From NCBI GenBank assembly GCA_024516035.1, contig CM044964.1, forward strand, positions 285,501 to 349,500: a DNA stretch of 64,000 nt. The letters run 5' to 3'. The DNA is from Bactericera cockerelli. Taxonomy: Eukaryota; Arthropoda; Insecta; Hemiptera; Triozidae. The position numbers and the translations under genes are program-made. Under the pieces are notes generated by a model that worked only from the letters and a program-made list of their open reading frames with translations, was not told the DNA's origin and did no database searches. The first letter of the stretch is position 1, and each line of letters starts with the position of its first letter. This document shows positions 19,607-28,978 of this stretch, piece after piece.

Positions 19607-20165
19607 AAAGGGCTGAAGACATTATCCCTGGTTTTGGGTCATTATGATGCTATAGTTTTGTAAGTTCTGATATTTTCGCACTAACCAGACCATGGCAGTC
19701 CAGTTTTAGAAGAGAATAAAATTAACTTGTTCATTCAAACTGTGCTTTTAGGTGTGCTTTTCATCATAAAAAAACCAACCAACCACAGCATCACCTCCAC
19801 AATGTACATAGTTAGGTAGAATTTCCCAGTCTGTTCCGAGCGGGTAGCCAGTATAAATATCACGACCCTGGCAGTAATAAAGGGTTAATCCGTGATGTCT
19901 TTATTTCTCAAACACGGCCATTAATATGTTTACGAGCTATAATTAAATGTTTAATGTCCATGGACGCTGAGTCCCCTGTGTAAAAAGAGTTTTAATCTCT
20001 TTCATTAAAGTCGTTAAAGTTTGAAAACTTTTGTAATATTTCACGGACCTTATTACTATAGTTATTCTACGTATTATATAGGTTATATTTTGCATAATTA
20101 TGACTTTTCCGTGAGCTAGAACAACGGTACAAACTTTTCGTTGACAATATTTATTAAAACCCATA
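19607..20165. other. No gene recognised
   Basis: Contains CCCTGGCAGTAATAAAGGGT near 19868 but no coding or repeat structure I can name. The small ORF on the minus strand at 19943-20164 has no recognisable motif. Confidence 0.35.
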
Positions 20166-20170
20166 ATACC

Positions 20171-20341
20171 ATTGGCTGGTAGTCAAGTGGTTAACGCGCT
20201 AGTCTGGTAATTTTTCCTCAATAATTTGACTTTTGAGCACATAATAATAAGACTCTGAGGGTTCGGTGGTAGAAAATGCTTTGAGCATTAATTTCGCCTG
20301 GCGATTACCTTCCACTAAAGAGTGTTATTATTATTGTTATT
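20171..20341 (+). mobile_element. SINE family B, internally deleted
   Basis: A box GTCAAGTGGTTAACGCGCTA is present. The B-box region is deleted between GTCTGGTAA and TTTTTCCTCA, then the normal body and (ATT)n tail follow. Confidence 0.75.
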
Positions 20342-20606
20342 GACACTGCAACTTCAGGTACCTTCTATCCTACTACCATCTCTGTAGAAAGACGTCCCCC
20401 ATTTCCCATCTCTGGGCGCACGTCTGAGAACCACTGTCCAGTTCGCGATTAATTTCGCCTGGCGATTAACTTCCACTAAAGAGTATTATTATTATTGACA
20501 CTGCAACTTCAGGTACCTTCTATTCTACTACCATCTCTTTAGAAAGACGTCCCCCATTTCCCATCTCTGGGCACACGTCTGAGAACCACTGTCCAGTTCG
20601 CGATTT
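20288..20606. repeat. Tandem duplication of about 162 bp
   Basis: TAATTTCGCCTGGCGATTA...GTCCAGTTCGCGATT occurs twice head to tail, at 20288-20449 and 20450-20606. It joins the tail of a family B SINE to unrelated unique DNA. The copies differ at several positions. Confidence 0.8.
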
Positions 20607-21105
20607 TTCGAATTCGATTCCATTGCAAATTCCAGAACCATTTCCATAGCAGAAAGGGGGACTGTCCCGAACAGCGCAGCGTTCCCATAAACAAACACGG
20701 GTCTCTTATTTACACAGCCAACTCCCCATTCTAACGTATTGGCCTTAACTCCCATTCGCAACTATAACGTATTGACTCTTTTTATCAAGATCATAATAAA
20801 ACCTAATGATAAATAAACAAACTGGCCATTTTATATCGAAACCAACTAATAATTATTGATTTCATTTATTATAAATATGGGCGATAAAAGTGAATTACGG
20901 GCGATTGTGATAATGGGCAGTGCGAATAAAACTGTTGGAGAAATGTAAACAGAGACCCGACCAGGGGCGCACCTAGGAATGATGTTTTTTTTTATATTTT
21001 ATTCTATATTAAATTTTATCTTGCTGACGTTGCGAACATACATTATGTATCAAATGCACAATAAAATAATCTTACTTACTTGATGTACTTAAAAGCGCGC
21101 GATTA
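20607..21105. other. No gene recognised
   Basis: Unassigned AT-rich DNA. The small minus-strand ORF at 20528-20761 lies largely in the duplicated segment and has no motif. Confidence 0.35.
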
Positions 21106-21391
21106 GCGCGCGATTAGCTTAGTGGGTAAGCACTCGCTTGCCATGCGGATGGTCCTGGGTTCGATCACCCGTGCCGACAAAAATTTGTATTCTTAATTTG
21201 GTTACAATTGTTGGTAAGGGATATCTTCCGGTGCGCTCGTGTTGACCCAGCACCTAAATGGGAAGTAATGTGTCACTTCTCGCCCATCAGAGGGGAGGCA
21301 TAGGTACTACGGGATGGGCAGGCTGCAACACAGACCACAAGCGGGTACAGTACCTCCTGTTTCATGACTACGAAATAAAAAAGGCTGTAAA
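21106..21391 (+). mobile_element. SINE family A, full length
   Basis: A box TTAGCTTAGTGGGTAAGCAC; B box TGGGTTCGATCACCCGTGCC. The body is TAATTTGGTTACAATTGTTG, GTTGACCCAGCACCTAAATG, CTTCTCGCCCATCAGAGGGG and ATGACTACGAAATAAAAAAG. About 285 bp. It is the reference copy for the family. Confidence 0.85.
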
Positions 21392-21814
21392 ACGTTTATC
21401 TTAAAAAAAATATGGGAACAACAATATTACTGTGCAAAAGTTCAACTTTTAGGGACAAATTTTAAGTAAAATTTATTACAACAATGATAAGGAGAGCCTG
21501 TCCCTAATTCAAGGTATTTTTTTTTTTCATTTGGGTTTAACCTTTTGCAATCGACAGCATGTGTGAAATGACAAACAAGAAATATTCTACAAACTGTCAC
21601 AAAAAAGTTCGACCTCAGATAAGGTTGATGTCTCACATGACAAGAGTATATACAACCGCACATAAGGTCGATGTCATGTCTGAGAGGACAACACATCTTT
21701 TTGTGTTTAATGATTTCTTCCGCATTTTTCAAAAGTTTTGAAAAATGAATAATTTGGCTATCATCACAGATGTGTTACCATCGACCTTATCTGAGGGAAA
21801 ACATTGCTTGACAG

Positions 21815-21995
21815 CAAGAGGTTAACGTCGCTTTCAACTGCAGGGTCATATCACAACGGGGGTGTTACCCGCCATTCAACAAACGTGCTACCCTATTTAA
21901 CCTCACCTAGCCTGGGTTGGGCCGGAATGCCGAAGTCTTCGGTGATCCTACGAGAACCGGTGCATTTCAACGATCCATCAACGCTGACTTTAATG
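21815..21995 (-). mobile_element. SINE family G, 3' part
   Basis: Reverse orientation: TTAACGTCGCTTTCAACTGC, AGCCTGGGTTGGGCCGGAAT, GTGATCCTACGAGAACCGGT and TTTCAACGATCCATCAACGC. The tRNA head is not included. Confidence 0.65.
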
Positions 21996-22037
21996 CTGTT
22001 GAATACAGAAATATTTCATAATTATATGTATATGCAA

Positions 22038-22204
22038 AACAAGGAGAGAGAGAGAGAGAGAGAGAAAGTGATTTTTGATTTGATATTGAAAAAAATCTTT
22101 TATTTATATTTTATTTTTTATAATTATAAAAATTACATCCCCTAAGCTAATGCTAACTTTTTTTGAGAGACAGAGAAAGAGAGAGGGAGGGAAAGAGATA
22201 GAGG

Positions 22205-22263
<59 letters not shown>

Positions 22264-22325
22264 AGAGAGTAAAGAGAGAGAGAGATAAAAAGAAAAGAGT
22301 GAGAAATAAATGGCACAGCTAACAG
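22038..22325. repeat. (GA)n microsatellites with LINE fragment
   Basis: GA tracts at 22043-22066 and 22160-22290. The predicted Ser/Leu-rich peptides from the minus strand here are artefacts of the CT repeat. Confidence 0.9.
22068..22160 (-). mobile_element. LINE fragment, ORF end and 3' UTR
   Basis: On the minus strand, a frame ending KKLALA-stop is followed by GGGGATGTAATTTTTATAAT and an A/T-rich tail. The same end occurs at 42740-42995. Confidence 0.55.
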
Positions 22326-22679
22326 ATCGCTGGCCAGAACTAAACGATTCAAACACATTTCAAAACTCCACGAGTTGCGAATAATAAGTATTTATATTGG
22401 TTGGGTAAGTATTTATATTGGCTGTTTAATAATAAAAAAAAACTTGGAAATAAAATTGAATTTAGATTCTAAAATATTGATAAGGACTCGGAGAGAGAAG
22501 AGAATGATATAATTGACTGGGCGGAGCTGAGAGCTACTTATCAAGAGAATTATTGGGCTCGTCGGACAATGAAATGAAAAGTTTCCTCAAGAAATCGGGG
22601 TTACAAAGACGCTAAGAAAAAAAAATATATTTTTACAAAAAATACAAGTATTGCGTAGAGTAGGTACACCCGGTAGGTA
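22326..22679. other. No gene recognised
   Basis: AT-rich, with a short direct repeat GGTAAGTATTTATATTGG near 22385-22420. No coding evidence. Confidence 0.35.
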
Positions 22680-22697
22680 GCTTGGAGCTCCACGTTC

Positions 22698-22781
22698 ATC
22701 GCCCAAAACTGCACCAACAATATCTTAACCTGTGAGGCCCTCGAGCTCGAGGCAGTATTCTCCAAACCAAGTAAGTAGATA
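22698..22781 (+). CDS. Possible short exon
   Basis: An open stretch reads WSSTFIAQNCTNNILTCEAL, then ELEAVFSKP, and ends at the strong donor CCAA|GTAAGT. Upstream there is no clear polypyrimidine tract, so the start is uncertain. Composition is richer in G+C than the surroundings. No family recognised. It could equally be chance or an untranslated first exon. Confidence 0.25.
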
Positions 22782-22913
22782 GTCGATTCCGTTTTCTCTC
22801 TCTCTGTGCTGTGATCTAGACCGCTATCAAAGGAAAATTACGCTTTCCCGTGGGCATCCCTTTACAGTCCTGAGCCCTCCAAAGCTACCGTACAACAAGC
22901 AAATAAAAAAATT

Positions 22914-23064
22914 GGTTCGAATCCCACCCAGTGCATGGATTTTTCCATATTAATTTGAGTTTGTGACCACATAATACTAAGATTCTGAGGATTAAGTGGT
23001 AGAAAATGCTTTGAGCATTAACTTCGCCTGGTGGTTACCTTCCACTGAAGAGTGTTAATATCTT
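22914..23064 (+). mobile_element. SINE family B, lacking the A box
   Basis: Starts at the B box TTGGTTCGAATCCCACCCAG, then the normal body to CTTCCACTGAAGAGTGTTAA. Confidence 0.8.
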
Positions 23065-23317
23065 AGAAGCCAAATAAAAACGCTTGCGATGGGTCCTCGG
23101 TAAAAAAAGAAAAATAAAACATTTATTATTATTATATGTGTTATATCGATTTAAGAAATACAAAGGAAAACTAAATTATTAATTGGAAAGAAACGGAAAA
23201 GTACATTTTGAATACAGAAAATAGAATGAAGACTGGGGAGAGAGAGCCCAAAGTCAGGCGAAAGCCTGGTGAAATAATAAGTGGCTGGAAATACGACATC
23301 ACAATATGTAATATAGA

Positions 23318-23536
23318 AAACAATTCTTCGGCACTGTGGCGGCCGCCCAAGCATTCATATGGGCCGCCCAAGGATTCATGGGCCCCCAAGGATTCATGGG
23401 CCCCCAAGGCGGCTCTGGACAAACCTTCGTCTACCCTCCTCCCCAGGACGGCCAGAGTATCACCTACAACCGAATCGCACCGCCCCCCCCGGTAGCAACT
23501 GGTTCGGCGGGTCATATTCTTAACATCCACATTTAG
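23318..23536 (+). CDS. Orphan G+C-rich open frame, possible terminal exon
   Basis: The open frame reads QFFGTVAAAQAFIWAAQGFM, GPQGFMGPQGGSGQTFVYPP, PQDGQSITYNRIAPPPPVAT, GSAGHILNIHI-stop. An 18-nt unit encoding GFMGPQ is repeated in tandem. The stretch is much richer in G+C than its surroundings and keeps one frame through CCCGCC-type codons, as expected for a low-complexity Gly/Gln/Pro tail of a host protein. An in-frame stop lies just upstream and TATAG precedes the frame, but a good acceptor is not evident. No homology recognised. A pseudogene fragment is possible. Confidence 0.35.
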   Translation, partial: KQFFGTVAAAQAFIWAAQGFMGPQGFMGPQGGSGQTFVYPPPQDGQSITYNRIAPPPPVATGSAGHILNIHI

Positions 23537-23798
23537 CGCTCACAACCAGCGGGCCTCCAATATTAGCTCTGGGTCCGTTTTCTATCGCTCTTGGAAAGAA
23601 ATCGTAAATAATTCACAAATTATACAATTATTATTATAAAATGATATCATGAAAGCCAAACGAGAGAGAAAAATTACGGCCGATGATTTATCGAGCAACA
23701 CGAGTTAGCGGAGCCCTGGGGCGCAAATTATTTGCTCTTTGTGCTCCATACTTTGTGATTCGTACAGGGTCCAACGGAAGGAGCCCAGAACAATAATA
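23537..23798. other. No gene recognised
   Basis: Mixed-composition DNA without supported features. Confidence 0.35.
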
Positions 23799-24245
23799 AT
23801 AATATCGCCTTATTTATGCTGCCCGATTAAGACAATTCAAGTCAAATACAATACTTTCCTTATTATAGGATAAGGAAAGTAAAAAAGAGAGGAAGACCAA
23901 AGATGAGATGGAGAGACAAAGTTGAAGAGACCTAAGATAGAAAAACTGGAGAAAAGAGGACGCACTAAATAGAAAGATATGGAAGGAAAGGATTCATGGA
24001 ACAAATGCCCACCCCAAGTAGGTTTGAGGAAAGGCAAAGTGAAAGAAGAAGAAGAAGAATAATTAGGCTGCCCGATTAGGACTATTAATGTCCCATTATT
24101 CCAGCAGTAAGCCCAAAACATATTATTAAGTGGTAAAAATGCCAAATGGGAGGATAACTATTGTCATGTCCCTGGGTTTCGAACCCACGACCTCTGGAAC
24201 CTCTGTATTCACAGAGTGTCGCCTTTACCACTGAGCTACCGGGTT
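23799..24245 (-). mobile_element. SINE family C, split by a LINE fragment
   Basis: The outer pieces are family C in reverse: ATCGCCTTATTTATGCTGCC at left; at right GGCTGCCCGATTAGGACTAT, CATTATTCCAGCAGTAAGCC, TTTCGAACCCACGACCTCTG (B box) and TTACCACTGAGCTACCGGG (A box). GCTGCCCGATTARGAC occurs on both sides of the insert and looks like its target duplication. Confidence 0.8.
23846..24058 (+). mobile_element. LINE 3' fragment inserted in SINE C
   Basis: A broken frame reads KRGRPKMRWRDKVEET, the GRPK-RW C-terminal motif also seen in the RTE-like ORF at 13675-16752, and ends in a (GAA)n tail. It contains stops, so it is a decayed 5'-truncated copy. Confidence 0.65.
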
Positions 24246-24353
24246 ATTTCCTCTTTGGATTAAATGGTTTTAGATTGGTTAGTAGAAATCCAAAGGGTTC
24301 ACCCATATTAATCCTTCCACCACCATGACATCACACATGGACTCGGTAAGTAA

Positions 24354-24487
24354 ATCTTAGTGGTTCAACACTCGCTTGTCATGCGGAAGGTCCCGGGTTT
24401 GATCCCCCGTGGCGACAAAAGATTGTTTTCTTAATTTGGTTACGGAGTGGTTTGTGAGGAATAATTTCCGCCCGTGTTGGACGGACG
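24354..24487 (+). mobile_element. SINE family A, 5' part
   Basis: TTAGTGGTTCAACACTCGCTTG and GTCCCGGGTTTGATCCCCCG, then GGCGACAAAAGATTGTTTTC and TTAATTTGGTTACGGAGTGG. Confidence 0.8.
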
Positions 24488-24953
24488 ATCTTTTTGGATT
24501 AAATGGTTTTAGATTGGTTAGTAGAAATGTAATCAATAAAACAAATAATATAAACAAGAGACAGTTAAATAAATCTTTCACAGGGATAGGATGTGGAAGT
24601 AGGATGCGTGAAATCATCTTTCGATTTATTCTGGTTTATACCAATGTAAGAATGAGAATTTCTTCAATATTCATTGTTTGCATGTACAATATTGCACTTT
24701 GGTTTTAGTACCTAGTGTTTTAGGTGTGGGTAATAGTAGTGGTAGTACAGATATAAAATTAGAATTTTCTGATTTTAAGTAAACAGTTACTCTCCTGGTC
24801 AATTTTGGCATTAGAAGTCAATCGGAACGAGGATTTCACATTCCAAGAGAATGGATTATTATCTGATCTGGTTGCAGCGTTTTCAGTGAAACCCTTACAG
24901 CACTGCGACCTATTTATATCTATTGTGACCAGTCGATTCTATTTGCTTTTAAC
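24488..24953. other. No gene recognised
   Basis: Unassigned. TGGATTAAATGGTTTTAGATTGGTTAGTAG occurs at 24258 and again at 24497, so the family A SINE lies within a short local duplication. Confidence 0.4.
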
Positions 24954-25190
24954 GTCCTCACTGAGATAGATAGTCAGGACGGGGGTTTTACCCTCCATTC
25001 GCCGGGAATCGTACCAGCTATACCCACATTAACCTCACCCAGCCTGAGTAGGGCCGGAAATGCCAGCCTCTCGTGTTTGGACGGCACAGAATTTTCGTCG
25101 AAAAGTCTGCCCCAACCGGAAGTTGAACTCGGGAACTCTGGACTACGGGCAGTAGTCACAACCATTACACCATGGAGGCTCAAGGGAATG
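24954..25190 (-). mobile_element. SINE family G, most complete copy
   Basis: On the minus strand the head is CATGGTGTAATGGTTGTGAC (A box) and CCCGAGTTCAACTTCCGG (B box). The body contains AGGCTGGGTGAGGTTAATGT and GAATGGAGGGTAAAACCCCC. This shows that the common repeat seen elsewhere as TTTAACGTCGCTTT is the 3' part of a tRNA-derived SINE. Confidence 0.7.
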
Positions 25191-25379
25191 GATACAGGGT
25201 GGAAGAATAAGTAGTAATATGTAGTAGTAGTAAATGAGAACACCACGATCATCAACCGTTGATCTACAAGCGCACAGCACACCCTGTTGAATCTCCTCCA
25301 TCATATTTAATAAATGAAATTAGAAATCATTATTCAGGAATCTCCCGGTCATCGTTTCTTTGGATTCTAAGTTATTTGT

Positions 25380-25490
25380 TTGTCCAGTGCCTTGTGGTGC
25401 TATGAACAGTTCGCTATGTAGGAGCTATATGGATAGTTTTGTGGTGCTATGAGCAATTCACTATGTAGCTGTATGTATAGATTTTTTAGA
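25380..25490 (+). repeat. Degenerate minisatellite, left part
   Basis: Repeats of TTTGTGGTGCTATGARCARTTC and GTATGTATAGATTTT. Related units resume at 30815-31110 on the far side of the Jockey-like LINE, so that LINE probably inserted into this array. Confidence 0.6.
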
Positions 25491-25549
25491 AGTATTTAAC
25501 TTTATTTAAAAACGTTCAATTTTCTTCACAGTCACTACTCTCTTTTCCA

Positions 25550-26830
25550 ATGATCAATTCTATCTCCATACCCCAACAACTTGAAAATGACTTGAAAATT
25601 TTATACCAAAACGTTAGAGGGTTAAGAAGTAAAACAAAAACAATCTACCTTAATACCTTATGTAGTGAATATGACATAATTTGCTTAACAGAAACATGGC
25701 TTCATGATGGAATTACAGACAGTGAATTATTTAGTAACGAATATCAAGTAGTTAGGCTAGACAGGGATCTATCAAAAACAAATAAAACTACTGGAGGTGG
25801 TGTTCTTGTCGCAATTAAAAATCATATTATTTTTAGTGTCGACAATAAAATGAATAACATGTGTCCTATGTTCGAAAGCTTATGGGTTAAAATTTGTGAA
25901 CCACTGAAACTAGATTTATGTATAGTCTACTTTGCACCTCCACAAAAAGTAGAACACCTTAACTTTTTTAATATTTCTCTAGACAAAAGAACCCTAGAAG
26001 AAAAATCTAAACTACTAATTTTAGGAGATTTTAATATTGACTCTATAAGTAACCATGAATACGATCTATCTAAAGGAAACAATTTATGTTTGGAATTATT
26101 AAATTTATTAAGTATGAACAATCTGGGAAGCATCAACCACGTGAAAAATAAAAACAATAAAACCTTAGATCTAATAATTTGTGACTTAGAACTACAGAAA
26201 TTTATAAAATTAGACAAAAATCCAGGGATAGTAAAACCAGATAACCATCACCCACCCTTAGGAATACAAGTTCAAAAAATCAGTATTCTACAAAAGAAAG
26301 AAATCTTTAAATATAATACATATAATTTTAAAAAAGCAAATTGGACATCTATGTACGATAATTGGCAAAATATTCAATGGAATCATTTATATGAAATAGA
26401 AAACGTAAATGAAGCATTTAATTTTTTTTACAATAATCTATACGAGCTACTAGACAAATACGTCCCTAAACTAAAAAATAGTAAAAAGAGATTTCCTTCA
26501 TGGTGGTCATTTAAAACAATTCAATCACTAAAGAAAAAGAATAGGATCATGAAAAAGAAAGCCACAACCATAGTACACTACAATAAACAATTATCAATAA
26601 AAAAAGAATTCCAACAAAACGTTGAAAAAGACTACAAAAAATTTATAACAAATATATCAAAAAATCTCAAGAGTGACCCAAAATCATTTTGGAACTTTAC
26701 AAAAACTAAAAGAAAAACTCTAATTCCTAAATCCTTTATTATAGATGGAAAACCAACTAGCAATGAACAAACTATCTCAGACTGCTTTGCGAATTATTTT
26801 GCAACAGTTTACAATAAAAACGTACCTCGA
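25550..26830 (+). CDS. LINE A endonuclease and linker
   Basis: Starts MINSISIPQQLENDLKILYQ. The apurinic endonuclease motifs are LYQNVRGLRSK, IICLTETWLHDG, GGGVLVAIKN, LLILGDFNID, LDLIICD and DNHHPPLGI (the SDH-type block). After it comes the linker SDPKSFWNFTKTKR and ISDCFANYFATVYN, which in Jockey-like elements leads straight into RT. The open frame continues only ~30 nt into LINE B before stopping. No internal stops, so the EN part was intact when LINE B entered. A separate upstream ORF1 is not visible. Confidence 0.88.
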
Positions 26831-26837
26831 AAAAAAA

Positions 26838-28766
26838 TTTTTGAGAAAAAATCCCCATGACGAACATTTACGAAAAGAATTTAAGAATATGCGAAATAAA
26901 CTAAATAATATAATTACACAAGAAAAAAAGAAATATAATTCTAACATTTTCAAAAAATGTCATGGTGATATGAGAAAAACATGGAAGAATATTGACATTA
27001 TTATTAATAAGAAGAGAAAAAATAACGAAACTATATTAAAGAATAATTTTAAAAACATCAATTTAAATACAATTGACATTGCAAATAATTTTAACAAAGC
27101 TTTTAAAGAAGATATAATAAAGATAAAAGAAGAAAAAGAAATTATGACATCTAACATAGAACTTGTTTACAACAACCATTCCGAAAGAGAATTATTTCAC
27201 ATTGAACCAATAAATTCAACAAATTTAAGAAACATTATAAAAAATATGAAACCAAATAAAGGACCTGGTCATGATAAAATACGCCCAAAAGATATTAAAA
27301 ACAATATTATTTGGATTGAACAAATTGTTATAACAATAATCAATAGAATTATAAATGAAAAAAGAATACCAATAGAATTGAAAAAAGCTAATGTAATCCC
27401 GGTGTACAAGAAAGGCAAAAAAGATATATACTCGAATTATAGACCAATTACTGAACTATCAATTATTATAAAAATATTAGAAAAACATATACAAAATCAG
27501 TTATCTAAATTCATAGAAGACAATAATATCTTAAACAATAATCAACATGGATTTAGAAAAAATAAGAGTACTAAAACTTTATTGAACAATTACACAGAAG
27601 ATTTGAATAATGCTTTGAATAACAAACAATGTTGTTTAACACTATCTCTTGACCTAAAAAAAGCGTATGATACAATAAATCATGAAAAAATTATTGATGT
27701 TCTAATGAAAATGGGAATGACAAGTGACACTACATCATTTTTTGAAAATTACTTCACAGACAGAAGACAATATGTTAAAATTGGAAAAACACTCAGTAAT
27801 GAAATTTTGATAAACTGTGGATTAATTCAAGGATCTGGATTATCACCAACATTATTTAATCTATATGTTAATGACATTAATCTCATTGGTTTAAAATCAA
27901 AAATATTACAGTATGCAGATGACACTTTAATTTATGTTGTGCATGAAAACAAAAATGAACTTTACAAAACAATTCAACAAGATACAAACAAAATTTTAAA
28001 ATGGCTACATAAAAAAGATATATTTATAAATAAAGAAAAAACTGTGGCAATATTATTCGAAAGCCCAATAGCAGAAAGATTTAGAGATAATATTGAAAGG
28101 AAAATACAACTACATGAAAACAAATGTCTAGACGAGAATGTTAATGGAAATTGCAATTGTAAAACAGTAGAAAATGAAAATAATATGAAATATCTAGGAA
28201 TACAGTTCAATAAAAGTTTAAAATGGAATAATCATACAAACTGCTTAAAAAATAAATTAAATAGTATATTACATAAAACACAATTTATTAAGAAAGTCGT
28301 ACCAGTAAATATAAAAGTTATGATATATAAGACTCTATGTGAATCAGTGATAAGATATGGAATAGAAACTTATGGATACACAGCAGAGGTCAACTTGAAA
28401 CCAATAAAAAGTGTACAAAAGAAAATAATAAAGGCAACACTGTACCCCAAAACATCAAAAAAAGAAAGAAAAAAATTAATGAATGAATATAAAATTTTAA
28501 ACTTTAACAACCTATTTAAATATATAATGACTACAAATCACTATTACAATGAAGACTATAGACAAATACATGAATCAACATACAACACAAGAAACATCAA
28601 TTTTATAATACCAACAATATCAAATAAATATGGAGAAACAACATTAAAATACCAAATACCAAAAATGCTTAATGAACTACCAATAAAATTAAGAAACATC
28701 TTTAGTAGAACTAAAATGAAAAAAGAAATACAGAAACATTATCTATCATCAAACAATGATATATAA
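26838..28766 (+). CDS. LINE B linker and reverse transcriptase
   Basis: The homologous frame starts at FLRKNPHDEHLRKEFKNMRN, the linker between endonuclease and RT; the 30 codons before it belong to LINE A read in another frame. RT motifs are MKPNKGPGHDKIRPK, NYRPITELS, NQHGFRKNKSTKTL, SLDLKKAYDTINH, GLIQGSGLSPTLF and catalytic LQYADDTLIY. A C-terminal segment, NMKYLGIQFNKSLKW and CESVIRYGIETYGY, follows. No internal stops over ~640 codons. Endonuclease is missing through 5' truncation, so it cannot move itself. Strongly Lys/Asn-rich, reflecting AT bias. Confidence 0.88.
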   Translation, partial: FLRKNPHDEHLRKEFKNMRNKLNNIITQEKKKYNSNIFKKCHGDMRKTWKNIDIIINKKRKNNETILKNNFKNINLNTIDIANNFNKAFKEDIIKIKEEKEIMTSNIELVYNNHSERELFHIEPINSTNLRNIIKNMKPNKGPGHDKIRPKDIKNNIIWIEQIVITIINRIINEKRIPIELKKANVIPVYKKGKKDIYSNYRPITELSIIIKILEKHIQNQLSKFIEDNNILNNNQHGFRKNKSTKTLLNNYTEDLNNALNNKQCCLTLSLDLKKAYDTINHEKIIDVLMKMGMTSDTTSFFENYFTDRRQYVKIGKTLSNEILINCGLIQGSGLSPTLFNLYVNDINLIGLKSKILQYADDTLIYVVHENKNELYKTIQQDTNKILKWLHKKDIFINKEKTVAILFESPIAERFRDNIERKIQLHENKCLDENVNGNCNCKTVENENNMKYLGIQFNKSLKWNNHTNCLKNKLNSILHKTQFIKKVVPVNIKVMIYKTLCESVIRYGIETYGYTAEVNLKPIKSVQKKIIKATLYPKTSKKERKKLMNEYKILNFNNLFKYIMTTNHYYNEDYRQIHESTYNTRNINFIIPTISNKYGETTLKYQIPKMLNELPIKLRNIFSRTKMKKEIQKHYLSSNNDI

Positions 28767-28878
28767 AACAAAATTAAGAAGAAAATAATAAATGAAATAA
28801 AATGGAATAAGAAGTAAAAATGAGACATAATATTCATACAAAATTAGGAATATATAATATAAGAAGATAAATGATCCA

Positions 28879-28915
28879 CCCCCTAAAAGTACAACAGGTA
28901 TTGTACTTCAAGGGG
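28879..28915 (+). other. Hairpin in LINE B 3' UTR
   Basis: CCCC(CTA)AAAGTACAA then CAGGTA then TTGTACTT(CAA)GGGG folds into a long stem-loop 60 nt before the tail. A 3' stem-loop is the usual recognition element for the partner RT in many LINEs. Confidence 0.6.
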
Positions 28916-28978
28916 ATTTGAAAGAAAAAAAAATGTGAAATGAAATAAAATCTATTTATTATTATTATTATTTATTAA

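Larger units (their letters stand above)
26831..28978 (+). mobile_element. LINE B, 5'-truncated, inserted in LINE A
   Basis: Begins near 26831 and ends in an (ATT)n tail (28952-28976). The flanks ACAATAAAAAC (left, 26810-26820) and ACAACAAACAC (right, 28978-28988) match at 9 of 11 positions and may be an aged target duplication. Confidence 0.8.

Noticed and set aside
22104..22358. Leu/Ser-rich ORFs on the minus strand
   Set aside because: Artefacts of the (GA)n microsatellite.
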